Positions 7,361-14,516 of a DNA stretch of 35,935 bases are shown here, piece after piece. The stretch is from the NCBI GenBank assembly GCA_964519835.1, contig CAZFLD010000044.1, forward strand, positions 1 to 35,935, written 5' to 3'. The notes under the pieces are model-generated. The model was given only the letters and a program-made list of their open reading frames with translations. It was not told the origin of the DNA and made no database searches. A program made the position numbers and the translations under genes. Within the stretch, counting starts at the first letter, position 1; each line of letters opens with the position of its first letter. This DNA is from CAZFLD01 sp964519835 (GTDB taxonomy: Bacteria; Spirochaetota; Spirochaetia; DSM-27196; CAZFLD01).

Positions 7361-7451
7361 TCGGAACGAGGAAGGTCTTGCATGCGTGAGCCGTCGAAAG
7401 GGCATAACCCTCCCTATTTCGATTGTCGGCATTAAACCGCGGGGCCTTAGC

Positions 7452-7472
7452 AAAAAAACCGACGTTGTCGGC
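7452..7472 (-). terminator. intrinsic terminator pointing left, upstream of crtY operon
   Basis: Read on the minus strand, CCGAC-AAC-GTCGG (stem 7459-7471, three-base loop) is followed directly by seven T (7458-7452). It is about 146 bases upstream of the crtY-like start, so it would stop antisense transcripts coming from the flagellin region before they enter the carotenoid genes, or act as an attenuator if a crtY promoter lies farther upstream. Confidence 0.55.
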
Positions 7473-7503
7473 CGGGTTAGTTACGGCGCGGATTGCACGT
7501 GTC

Positions 7504-7516
7504 GGAAGGAGGAGGA
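7504..7516 (+). promoter_or_regulatory. GGA cluster in the flaB1 leader
   Basis: Four GGA triplets occur in 13 bases (7504, 7508, 7511, 7514) about 90 bases before the flaB1 ATG. The stretch looks like a Shine-Dalgarno but no ATG, GTG or TTG follows at a useful distance. GGA is the core recognised by CsrA, so this may be an extra CsrA-binding cluster. Confidence 0.35.
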
Positions 7517-7564
7517 AGAGGTCGGATTACAAGAGAGCCGCGTTATCGCACTCCACCAAAACAG

Positions 7565-7601
7565 GCGGCAAGGACGCCGCGTAGTCACATTTCACGGAGG
7601 A
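7565..7601 (+). promoter_or_regulatory. two-site CsrA target in the flaB1 leader
   Basis: Site 1 is a perfect 5-bp hairpin, GCGGC (7565-7569) with GCCGC (7576-7580), presenting loop AAGGAC. Site 2 is CACGGAGGA (7593-7601), the Shine-Dalgarno of flaB1. The two GGA cores are 24 bases apart. The loop plus closing C-G pair matches the CsrA consensus C-ARGGAU-G in 7 of 8 positions. The layout copies the B. subtilis hag leader, where CsrA bridges a hairpin site and the Shine-Dalgarno to block translation. Confidence 0.65.
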
Positions 7602-7605
7602 ATAC

Positions 7606-8463
7606 ATGATTATCAACCACAACATGAGCGCGCAGTTTGCCTCGCGGACGCTCAACAACAACAACAGCGCTGTTCAAAACAACATCGAAAAGCTGTCTTC
7701 CGGTCAACGGATCAACAGGGCAGGTGACGATGCTTCGGGTCTTGCCGTTTCAGAAAAGATGCGCTCTCAGATTCGTGGTCTTCAGCAGGCCTCGCGGAAT
7801 GCTGCCAACGGTATCTCTTTTATCCAGACTACCGAGGGCTACCTTCAAGAGACCGGTGACATCATTCAGCGCATCAGAGAGCTCTCAGTTCAGAGCTCGA
7901 ACGGCATTTACACAACCGAAGACCGTATGCAAATCCAGGTCGAGGTATCACAGCTGGTAGACGAGATCGATCGGATCGCCTCCCACGCGCAGTTCAACGG
8001 GATGAACCTGCTCACCGGTCGATTCGCCGTCGATACCGGACAGAACACCGTTACCGCGTCTATGTATTTCCACATCGGGGCGAACATGGACCAGCGGGAG
8101 CGTGTATACATTGGAACCATGACCGCAACATCACTTGGTATGAAGGATGCGGCCAGTGAAATCCTGAGCTTGTCGACGCCGCAGATGGCCAACCGGTCCA
8201 TCGGTCAGCTCGACGAAGCGCTCCGGACCGTAAACAAGCAGCGCGCAGACCTCGGTGCTTACCAGAACCGTCTCGAGATGGCTATCACGGGCATCGACAT
8301 TGGCGCGGAGAACCTGGCGGCGGCAGAATCCCGGATTCGTGATGCCAATATGGCGGATGAAGTCGTCGATTTCACCAAGAATCAGATCCTTCTTCAGGCG
8401 TCTACCGCGATGCTCGCTCAGGCAAACGTGCAGACCCAGACTGTGTTGCAACTTCTCGGGTAG
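7606..8463 (+). CDS. flaB: flagellin FlaB (first copy)
   Basis: A 285-residue core flagellin of the periplasmic flagellar filament. The conserved N-terminal D0/D1 helix (MIINHNMSAQFASRTL, then SSGQRINRAGDDASGLAVSEKMRSQIRGL) and the C-terminal helices (DLGAYQNRLEMAI, SRIRDANMADEVVDFTKNQILLQASTAMLAQAN, quoted in part, ending LQLLG) are complete, with the short central region usual for spirochaete FlaB. It is exported by the flagellar type III system and has no signal peptide. Start ATG 7606 follows GGAGGA at 7596-7601. The leader carries a candidate sigma-28 promoter and a two-site CsrA target; a strong hairpin follows the gene. Confidence 0.97.
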   Translation: MIINHNMSAQFASRTLNNNNSAVQNNIEKLSSGQRINRAGDDASGLAVSEKMRSQIRGLQQASRNAANGISFIQTTEGYLQETGDIIQRIRELSVQSSNGIYTTEDRMQIQVEVSQLVDEIDRIASHAQFNGMNLLTGRFAVDTGQNTVTASMYFHIGANMDQRERVYIGTMTATSLGMKDAASEILSLSTPQMANRSIGQLDEALRTVNKQRADLGAYQNRLEMAITGIDIGAENLAAAESRIRDANMADEVVDFTKNQILLQASTAMLAQANVQTQTVLQLLG

Positions 8464-8479
8464 AGTAGTATTGTTGAAG

Positions 8480-8519
8480 AGCGAGGCTTGCGCCGAAATA
8501 TCGGCCGAGCCTCGCTTTG
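8480..8519 (+). terminator. terminator-like hairpin after flaB1
   Basis: AGCGAGGCT (8480-8488) pairs with AGCCTCGCT (8508-8516); inside it GCCGA (8492-8496) pairs with TCGGC (8501-8505) around AATA. Only a short TTT follows, so termination may be partial and allow read-through into flaB2, or the structure may stabilise the flaB1 message. I find no good promoter in the 255 bases between the two flagellin genes. Confidence 0.65.
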
Positions 8520-8675
8520 CCGCTCAGAACAGTCGATCTTTGACAGTTTAGTCACCCTTCTCCGCTGCTCGTGACAGCGATCTTGCGGCTTTGAGCAAGC
8601 CGTTATTTCGGTGTTGTGGGAAAGCAGCCGGAGCCGACGCGCGAAGGAAGCTCCGCCTCGCCCACGAGCGCGATA

Positions 8676-8715
8676 CGAGGCACGGATGCCTCGAATAGGA
8701 CAAGTCAAGGAGGGT
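8676..8715 (+). promoter_or_regulatory. two-site CsrA target in the flaB2 leader
   Basis: Site 1 is a perfect 6-bp hairpin, CGAGGC (8676-8681) with GCCTCG (8688-8693), presenting loop ACGGAT. Site 2 is CAAGGAGG inside the Shine-Dalgarno (8706-8713). The GGA cores are 25 bases apart, and site 1 lies 35 bases before the ATG against 34 in flaB1. The loop with its closing pair matches C-ARGGAU-G in 7 of 8 positions. The sequences around the two hairpins differ, so the shared layout is not just copied DNA. Confidence 0.68.
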
Positions 8716-8718
8716 GAT

Positions 8719-9576
8719 ATGATTATCAACCACAATGCGAGTGCCGCGTTTGCGTCTCGCACGCTGAATGCCCGAGTTAGCCAGGTCGAAAACAACGTAG
8801 AGGCCTTGAGCTCGGGGCAGAGAATCAACAGGGCCGGCGACGACGCGTCGGGCTTGGCCGTATCGGAAAAGCTACGAAGCCAGATCCGCGGTCTGAACCA
8901 AGCCGAACGAAACGTCCAGAATGCGGTTTCCTTTATTCAGACAACAGAAGGCTATCTACAGGAAACACAAGACATTCTGCACCGGGTCCGCGAGTTATCC
9001 GTCCAATCCGCAAACGGCATCTACAGCAACGAAGACAGGATGCAGATTCAGGTTGAAGTGTCGCAGCTCGTCGACGAGGTGAACAGAATCGCCTCTCATG
9101 CCCAGTTCAACGGCATGAATATGTTGACCGGTGGCTTTGCCCGCGATAATGCAGCCGGAACGATTATGCAGTTCCAAGTAGGTGCCAACGTGGATCAGAA
9201 CGAGCAGGTGTTTATCGGAACGATGACCGCGGCAAGCTTAGGCCTTATGAACGGCCAGCAAGGCGGCAGCGGCGTTATGTCGATCTCGACGCCGGAAACG
9301 GCCAACATCGCTATCGGACAAATTGACGAGGCACTTCGCATGGTTTCCCGGCAGCGTGCTGATCTCGGTGCGTATCAAAACCGCTTCGAGATGGCGCAGC
9401 AGGGAATTGCGATCGCGTCGGAGAACCTTTCGGCGGCTGAGTCACGGATTCGCGACGTAAACATCGCGCAAGAAACCGTGGACTTTGTTAAGAACCAGAT
9501 CTTGGTTCAGTCGAGCACCGCGATGCTGGCGCAGGCCAACACGCAGCCACAGTCGGTTCTCCAGCTACTCGGCTAA
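8719..9576 (+). CDS. flaB: flagellin FlaB (second copy)
   Basis: A second 285-residue core flagellin, the same length as its upstream neighbour and clearly paralogous: MIINHNASAAFASRTL, INRAGDDASGLAVSEKLRSQIRGL, and a C-terminus ending SVLQLLG. The two differ mainly in the central region (about residues 140-200). The start is ATG 8719 with a very strong AAGGAGGG at 8707-8714; a longer upstream frame from 8611 lacks any flagellin similarity. Spirochaetes often build the filament core from several FlaB proteins, and unequal expression of the two would alter filament stiffness. Control by CsrA through its leader is likely. Confidence 0.97.
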   Translation: MIINHNASAAFASRTLNARVSQVENNVEALSSGQRINRAGDDASGLAVSEKLRSQIRGLNQAERNVQNAVSFIQTTEGYLQETQDILHRVRELSVQSANGIYSNEDRMQIQVEVSQLVDEVNRIASHAQFNGMNMLTGGFARDNAAGTIMQFQVGANVDQNEQVFIGTMTAASLGLMNGQQGGSGVMSISTPETANIAIGQIDEALRMVSRQRADLGAYQNRFEMAQQGIAIASENLSAAESRIRDVNIAQETVDFVKNQILVQSSTAMLAQANTQPQSVLQLLG

Positions 9577-9603
9577 CAAGAAGCCTCTGGACGTCGCTTC
9601 TTG
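9577..9603 (+). terminator. hairpin directly after flaB2
   Basis: CAAGAAGC (9577-9584) pairs with GCTTCTTG (9596-9603) around an 11-base loop, starting at the base after the flaB2 stop. No T tract follows, so it may protect the 3' end rather than terminate. Confidence 0.45.
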
Positions 9604-9612
9604 GGTGGGATC

Positions 9613-9637
9613 GAGGGGAGTTCGCGCCTCCCCTCTT
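9613..9637 (+). terminator. second hairpin after flaB2
   Basis: GAGGGGAG (9613-9620) pairs perfectly with CTCCCCTC (9628-9635) around a 7-base loop, followed by a short T-containing stretch. It is a plausible weak terminator separating flaB2 from flaG. Confidence 0.5.
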
Positions 9638-9714
9638 CCGCTTGCCCCGGGGCTTTGGTCCCGGAACCCACGTGATAGCATTACGAGAGGTGAGAGTCGG
9701 CATGACGCGATTGC

Positions 9715-9726
9715 GTACACGGAGGT
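9715..9726 (+). promoter_or_regulatory. CsrA-like site over the flaG Shine-Dalgarno
   Basis: GTACACGGAGGT matches the CsrA SELEX consensus RUACARGGAUGU in 10 of 12 positions and contains the GGAGG ribosome-binding site of flaG (9721-9725), eight bases before the ATG. Confidence 0.5.
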
Positions 9727-9732
9727 AGCGCA

Positions 9733-10092
9733 ATGTCCATGGAGATCAACAGTGTCGGGCAGACATGGAACGTCAACCAGCCCGAACAAAACACCGCCGA
9801 TGACAGTCAAGTTCGTCGGCAAGCAGTAGCTCAGCAGTTAGCCGAGGCCAACCGCGAACGCGAGCAGCAACAGGTCGACATTCGATCTGCGATAAAAGAG
9901 CTCGAACAGGTCACATCGGCGTTTAATAAACGTCTCAAGTTTAGCCTCAACACAGAGATCGACCAGGTTGTGGTCAAAGTCATCGACGCTCGCACCGATA
10001 AGGTCATTAAGGAACTACCCCCAAGGGAGTTACAGCGAGTGTATGCACGTATCAGAGAGGCCCTCGGGCTGCTTTTCGACACGCAAATATAG
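9733..10092 (+). CDS. flaG: flagellar protein FlaG
   Basis: A 119-residue protein of the FlaG family, small proteins found next to flagellin and fliD that affect filament length or assembly. The N-terminal half is hydrophilic and Gln/Glu-rich; the C-terminal half has the family core LKFSLNTEIDQVVVKVIDARTDKVIKELPP, quoted in part, followed by a helix. ATG 9733 follows GGAGG at 9721-9725; a second in-frame ATG at 9739 is less well placed. It is the first gene of the flaG-fliD-... operon. The gene end overlaps a possible longer frame of fliD. Confidence 0.9.
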   Translation: MSMEINSVGQTWNVNQPEQNTADDSQVRRQAVAQQLAEANREREQQQVDIRSAIKELEQVTSAFNKRLKFSLNTEIDQVVVKVIDARTDKVIKELPPRELQRVYARIREALGLLFDTQI

Positions 10093-10138
10093 ATTCCTCA
10101 TTATCGTCGCGGCGGCTGCGGTCGTAGCACTTGTCAAA

Positions 10139-12205
10139 ATGCCGGTGCGCCTGCACGCCCAGGCCGGTGGTTTTGACTTCAGCATTCCCGGCGTAACCAG
10201 CAGAATAGACACCTCTGAGATGGTGGAAGAGCTTATGGACGCCGAGCGGATTCCACTGTCGCGCATGCAGTCCGAGTTGGAGCGCCATCAAGAGCGGCAG
10301 AGCGCCTGGAACGACATCGGACGTCGCTTGGTCTCGCTGCGAGACGCGGCGTCGATCCTATTTGGATTCGAGAACCCGTTCAGCGGTCGCATGGCAACAT
10401 CCGATAATCCCGCCGTTGTTACCGCCACAGCCGGTCGAGAGGCACCCGAGGGGGAAATCACCGTCACGGTTAGGCGTACCGCGTCGCGGGATCGTTTTTT
10501 GTCCCGCAACTTGCCTATGGACTACGAGGTACCCGAGGGTAGATACGGTTTTCGCCTTGGTGATGATGAGGAGTTTGTCCGATTTCGCGGCGGCACCGTG
10601 GAAGAGTTTGTGGCGCGGGTGAACGACCAGGCTCAAGATCTCCTACGACTCAGCAACGTGCGAAACACTGCGGACTCCCAGGTGATTATGTTCGAAGGCT
10701 TGCGCGAAGGAGCGGAGAACGCCCTTGTGTTCCTGGAAGATGCCGAAGACCTCGCAGTCGAAGCCGGCGTAGTGCGAAGAACCGGCGTCTCTACGGCAGA
10801 TATCCCGATTACTTCCGGCGCGGTCTTCGCGTGGGGGGACCTACCGGCCGGACAAGTTCAGCCATCAGGAACCGGCGACGGCAACGTTCTTGTTTTTGAG
10901 CCCGAATCGTCTATGGCTCTCTCGGTGACCCTGCCATTCCCCCTCGAGGAGGGCATGGTCCTCGAGCTCGAAGCAAACGTAGAAAACTTGGGTCGTCCTG
11001 AGTGGACGCCCCCACAGCCGCCGCCGGGACCCAGTTTGCCCGATGTACCCGGTGCCGGCCTCGGCGACATCGAGGTCGAGAGTGTGCCGTCGCAGATAGA
11101 CCTTCCACCCTGGCGCGCACCGCAACCACCCCAGCAGATAACCGATTTGTCCGTGCTTTTTGCTGAGGATTCAGGAAACGTCACGCCGTTGCCAAATCTC
11201 GAGGATACGGACGGTTTTCGGACCTTTCGTTTCCCGATCGCCGAGCTGGTAGATAACCTCGACACTCTCTACGTCCGGAATCGGAACACGTATAGGCAAG
11301 TACAGATAAAAAACCTCCGAGTCTTTGATCCGGATGTTCGTGGTGACTTCGAGCCTGTAAACCCTATGTCTACGGCCGGAGACGCCGAGTTGCTCTTGAA
11401 CGGAATACCCGTCACCCGACCGACCAACACGGTGGACGACCTGTACGCCGGAACATCCCTCCAACTGCACCGAGCATCTTCCGACTCGGTTTCCATAGTG
11501 ATCGAACCCGACCGCGAAGGCGCAAAGGACGGGATTATCGAGTTTGTTGGGTTCTACAACACACTCCTCACGCAAATCCACATCCTTACACGCGACAATG
11601 AAGCCATAGTCGACGAGATCGAGTATTTTACCGACGAAGAACGCGAGGATGCCTTGGAGCGACTTGGTCTTCTTCAGGGTGACTCCACTCTGTCCACACT
11701 TCGGCAACGGCTTCAAACATTTATGATGAACCCATACTCAACGAGTGAGGGTCGTGAGCTGACGCTTCTGGCGCAGATCGGCATCTCGACCAATGCGGCG
11801 ACGCCCGGTGCGCGCGGCTTTGAGCCAGGACGCCTTCGCGGCTACCTGGAAATTGACGAGAGTGCGTTGGATGGCGCGCTGTCCTCAAACTTCCGCGCTG
11901 TGAAAGAGCTTTTTGGCATGGACACGGACGGCGATTTTGCCGTTGATTCCGGCGCCGCCTATTCCGTGGCCAACTTTGTTCGGCCGTTTGTGCAGTCGGG
12001 AGGTATCGTAGCAACGCGCACGTCCACGTTGGGTACCATGATCTCGCAATCCGAAGAAGAAATCGAAGAGTTCAACGGCCGCCTGGAGCGCGTAGAGGCG
12101 GAATACCGGTCCGATTTTGCCGAAATGGAGGGGGCCATGGATCGACTCCAACGCAACTCGCAGTCTTTGCAAAATATCCAGAACTCCGGCGGTCAAAACC
12201 GGTAA
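10139..12205 (+). CDS. fliD: flagellar filament cap protein FliD
   Basis: FliD (HAP2) caps the filament tip and helps flagellin subunits fold in. The N-terminal FliD motif, IPGVTSRIDTSEMVEELMDAER (quoted in part), leads to a coiled-coil region, and the C-terminal domain has ILTRDNEAIVDEIEYFTD-type sequence and a final coiled coil. At 688 residues it is large and has a Pro-rich insert around residues 285-335. The start is uncertain. ATG 10139 has no Shine-Dalgarno; ATG 10043, inside flaG, has AAGGGAG 13 bases upstream and would add a basic, hydrophobic, signal-peptide-like leader. Family identity is firm, the N-terminus is not. Confidence 0.92.
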   Translation: MPVRLHAQAGGFDFSIPGVTSRIDTSEMVEELMDAERIPLSRMQSELERHQERQSAWNDIGRRLVSLRDAASILFGFENPFSGRMATSDNPAVVTATAGREAPEGEITVTVRRTASRDRFLSRNLPMDYEVPEGRYGFRLGDDEEFVRFRGGTVEEFVARVNDQAQDLLRLSNVRNTADSQVIMFEGLREGAENALVFLEDAEDLAVEAGVVRRTGVSTADIPITSGAVFAWGDLPAGQVQPSGTGDGNVLVFEPESSMALSVTLPFPLEEGMVLELEANVENLGRPEWTPPQPPPGPSLPDVPGAGLGDIEVESVPSQIDLPPWRAPQPPQQITDLSVLFAEDSGNVTPLPNLEDTDGFRTFRFPIAELVDNLDTLYVRNRNTYRQVQIKNLRVFDPDVRGDFEPVNPMSTAGDAELLLNGIPVTRPTNTVDDLYAGTSLQLHRASSDSVSIVIEPDREGAKDGIIEFVGFYNTLLTQIHILTRDNEAIVDEIEYFTDEEREDALERLGLLQGDSTLSTLRQRLQTFMMNPYSTSEGRELTLLAQIGISTNAATPGARGFEPGRLRGYLEIDESALDGALSSNFRAVKELFGMDTDGDFAVDSGAAYSVANFVRPFVQSGGIVATRTSTLGTMISQSEEEIEEFNGRLERVEAEYRSDFAEMEGAMDRLQRNSQSLQNIQNSGGQNR

Positions 12206-12213
12206 TTCTTGAC

Positions 12214-12235
12214 TATCGGCAGGGGTCTGTCGATA
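12214..12235 (+). other. hairpin between fliD and the next gene
   Basis: TATCGGCAG (12214-12222) pairs with CTGTCGATA (12227-12235), nine pairs including one G-U, around GGGT. No T run follows. It sits 16 bases before the next ATG and may be a processing or stabilising element within the operon. Confidence 0.45.
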
Positions 12236-12251
12236 AGTTAAGAGGGGTCAT

Positions 12252-13166
12252 ATGAACATACTGGTGAATGAGAAACCCTTGGATGTCTCCCTGGAGGCGG
12301 AGACGGAACTGGGCGAGGTTTTAGCCGGGATCGAAAGCTGGCTGGTCGAGGGCCGTATGCGGATTACCGACCTGGTTATCGACGACTCGCCCCGTCCGTT
12401 GACTAAGCCGGAGAGCTGGAAGCACGAGCCGATTAACAGAATCGACACAATCTCCATCACCGCCAAACGACCGAGCGACATTTACTACGAGCACCTTGTT
12501 ACGGTGCGGGAGTATCTTCGTGAGCTCTTGAACCTGGACACCTCCAAAGAGGAGGTTGACTGGGCACAACAATCCGACGACTTTGGCTACGTCGGTGAGG
12601 CCTTGTCCACACTCGTACCGGACTTGTTCGCAAACGACGATACGCCACGGCAGGCGCTCGGCAGCATATTGGAACGGCGCGCCCACGCAGACAAAATAGC
12701 GCCGTCGGCAGCCGATAAACGCGACGGTGCGCTTGCGCAAGCCGTGGCGCCAATTCTGTCGGTCGTCAACACGCGCATTGCGGAAGTGGAGGAGCCCAGA
12801 CGCCAGGCCCTCGCGGCGGCCCAGCTTTTGGCCGAGCTGTCACCCGAGCTGGAAAACCTTTCCGTCACCCTCCAGAGCGGAAAGGCACGTGATGCCATGG
12901 CCCGCATCGTGCAGTTTTCCGAGCTAACCGCCAAACTCATCCGCGCTTTGGGTCATCTCAACGATGTCGATCCGAACGCTCCCGCCGGCCATCGCGTGTA
13001 CGAGCTGACTAACGACCTCAACCAAGTACTGTTGGAACTTGTCCAGGCGCTCGAAGCCGACGACTACGTGCTGATCGGGGATCTCTGCGAGTACGAGATC
13101 ACCCCGCGCGTTCGTGATGTGACGGATGCCGTCATTAACCTATCTCACGGAGGTCCCGGCGGGTGA
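12252..13166 (+). CDS. unknown protein in the fliS position of the fliD operon
   Basis: I do not recognise a named family. The 304-residue soluble protein has a beta-rich N-terminal part (about 1-75, starting MNILVNEKPLDVSLEAETEL) and a long helical remainder rich in Ala, Leu and Glu. Its C-terminal helices, with LLELVQALEADDYVLIGDLCEYEI, are of the size and composition seen in flagellar export chaperones such as FliS or FlgN. In many bacteria the gene after fliD is fliS, and no fliS is in this window. A chaperone or FliD-associated role is therefore a reasonable inference, no more. GAGGGG at 12242-12247 precedes ATG 12252. It overlaps the next gene by four bases. Confidence 0.75.
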   Translation: MNILVNEKPLDVSLEAETELGEVLAGIESWLVEGRMRITDLVIDDSPRPLTKPESWKHEPINRIDTISITAKRPSDIYYEHLVTVREYLRELLNLDTSKEEVDWAQQSDDFGYVGEALSTLVPDLFANDDTPRQALGSILERRAHADKIAPSAADKRDGALAQAVAPILSVVNTRIAEVEEPRRQALAAAQLLAELSPELENLSVTLQSGKARDAMARIVQFSELTAKLIRALGHLNDVDPNAPAGHRVYELTNDLNQVLLELVQALEADDYVLIGDLCEYEITPRVRDVTDAVINLSHGGPGG

Positions 13167-14239
13167 AGCTTCTCCAGATCTCCTCGGACTTTTTCGCCCA
13201 ACCGGATTTCGGAAATGATTGGCTCATTTGGGTCATCGGCGGCATTATCCTTCTGGTGATCATCGTTGGTTCGATTGCAGGCAGGCAAAGCGGATCCGGA
13301 AGCAAATTCAGCGGCATGGCGTTTCGGCGGAAGGCTCTTTCCATTGGATTGACCCGGGACGAAATACGGCTACTTCTCAAGATCGCAAAAACACCGCGCG
13401 TCGGCCGACCGATGCAGCTGCTTTCCAATCCCCAATACTTCGAATCGATTTTGCGAAAACTGGTACGTGAGATCGACGCATCTGAGATGCCCGACTCCGA
13501 GCGAGAAGGTCGAAAACACGTTCTGTTCCGGATTGGAAGGCTCGTGGACGCCGCGGCGACGCCTCTGCGCTCTATCTCTTCCACAAAGGCCGTTCGCCCA
13601 GGAACGGAGGTGAGACTGTCCTCGGAGAAGGGCGATAGTCTCGAGACCGAGATAGACGGACAACTTCAAGAAGGGTTTGGTGTATCGGTTCCGTTTCCCG
13701 GCTCCGGACCGCCATTTGGCTGGAAAAAGGGAAAACGTCTTCAGGCGACATTAATCCTCAACGGCGATGAGGTGTTTTCCTTCTCTACAAAGATCATTAA
13801 TTACGTCGAAGCCAAGGGTGAACGAAGCCTGGTATTAGAGCATGTGACAAACCTGCAGCAGATCCAAAAGCGCCGTGCGCCGAGAAGAGAGTACAGTCGA
13901 CCCACATATTTTTATCCCGTGGACGTTGTCTCCAGCGGCACGGGACGAAAAGCCGCAAAACGCGCCGTCGTGAACAAAAAGCGCCGCGGCTTGGGCCGCT
14001 TTGTAGATGTTTCGGGTGGCGGCTGTGCGGTACAGGCGACAACGCCATTGCCAAAGGGGACACTTGTCAAGCTGGAGTTTCAGGGCTCCTCGGGAGGAGA
14101 CATATCCGCCCTCGGAAAGGTGGTCGGCACCCAACGCACCCCTCCCCGCGGTGGCCTGATGCATATTATGTTCACTCGTATGACCCGGAAAAACCTTAAC
14201 GAGATCGAATCCTACGTCTTCGGTGCGGCCGAAGAGTAA
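13163..14239 (+). CDS. membrane-anchored PilZ-domain protein
   Basis: A 358-residue protein with one membrane segment near the N-terminus (about residues 20-40, WLIWVIGGIILLVIIVGSIA), a linker, a YcgR-like beta domain (about 150-235) and a PilZ domain. The c-di-GMP motifs are complete: RRAPRREYSR (about 238-247) and DVSGGG (about 282-287). YcgR proteins slow the flagellar motor when bound to c-di-GMP. Location in the fliD operon supports a motility role, and the membrane anchor would place it at the inner membrane near the motor; that is inference. The GTG at 13163 overlaps the previous stop (GTGA) and has GGAGG at 13149-13153. Confidence 0.85.
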   Translation: MKLLQISSDFFAQPDFGNDWLIWVIGGIILLVIIVGSIAGRQSGSGSKFSGMAFRRKALSIGLTRDEIRLLLKIAKTPRVGRPMQLLSNPQYFESILRKLVREIDASEMPDSEREGRKHVLFRIGRLVDAAATPLRSISSTKAVRPGTEVRLSSEKGDSLETEIDGQLQEGFGVSVPFPGSGPPFGWKKGKRLQATLILNGDEVFSFSTKIINYVEAKGERSLVLEHVTNLQQIQKRRAPRREYSRPTYFYPVDVVSSGTGRKAAKRAVVNKKRRGLGRFVDVSGGGCAVQATTPLPKGTLVKLEFQGSSGGDISALGKVVGTQRTPPRGGLMHIMFTRMTRKNLNEIESYVFGAAEE

Positions 14240-14246
14240 GCGAGGG

Positions 14247-14516
14247 ATGTTTGTGGAACTCTTAGGATTTGAGGAACTGTCTCTTCGGCCGTCCCCGATC
14301 TCTTATCGACGGACCTACGACGTAAAGGCATCAATACGCGTTCAAGCCGGATCGAGTTTTCTTTGCAGCGCCGTTGCCACTGTTGAACAAAAAGCGGTGG
14401 GTGATACCGACATTTCCGTGCATCTTACCGAATCACCAAATGCCCCAACCATTCCCGTTGTTCAGTGCATCCGTCGTGGGCTCGTGCAATTGGAACAAAA
14501 AGGGGAGCTTCCATAG
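14247..14516 (+). CDS. small conserved-looking protein of unknown function
   Basis: An 89-residue frame filling the gap between the PilZ gene and tsaE. The sequence looks like a folded, beta-rich protein (SYRRTYDVKASIRVQ, then SFLCSAVATVEQ and DISVHLTESP) but I recognise no family. ATG 14247 is seven bases after the upstream stop with a GAGGG very close to it; a GTG-type earlier start at 14223 would overlap the PilZ gene. Its stop at 14514-14516 overlaps the likely start of tsaE. Support is positional, so existence is probable, not certain. Confidence 0.6.
   Translation: MFVELLGFEELSLRPSPISYRRTYDVKASIRVQAGSSFLCSAVATVEQKAVGDTDISVHLTESPNAPTIPVVQCIRRGLVQLEQKGELP

Noticed and set aside
7341..7727. 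Open frame of 128 codons running from the crtY-flaB1 gap into flaB1
   Set aside because: It overlaps 122 bases of flaB1 in another frame, lacks a Shine-Dalgarno, and its composition is that of leader RNA with purine runs.
8540..8568. TTGACA at 8540-8545 as a flaB2 promoter
   Set aside because: No acceptable -10 box lies 16-18 bases downstream.
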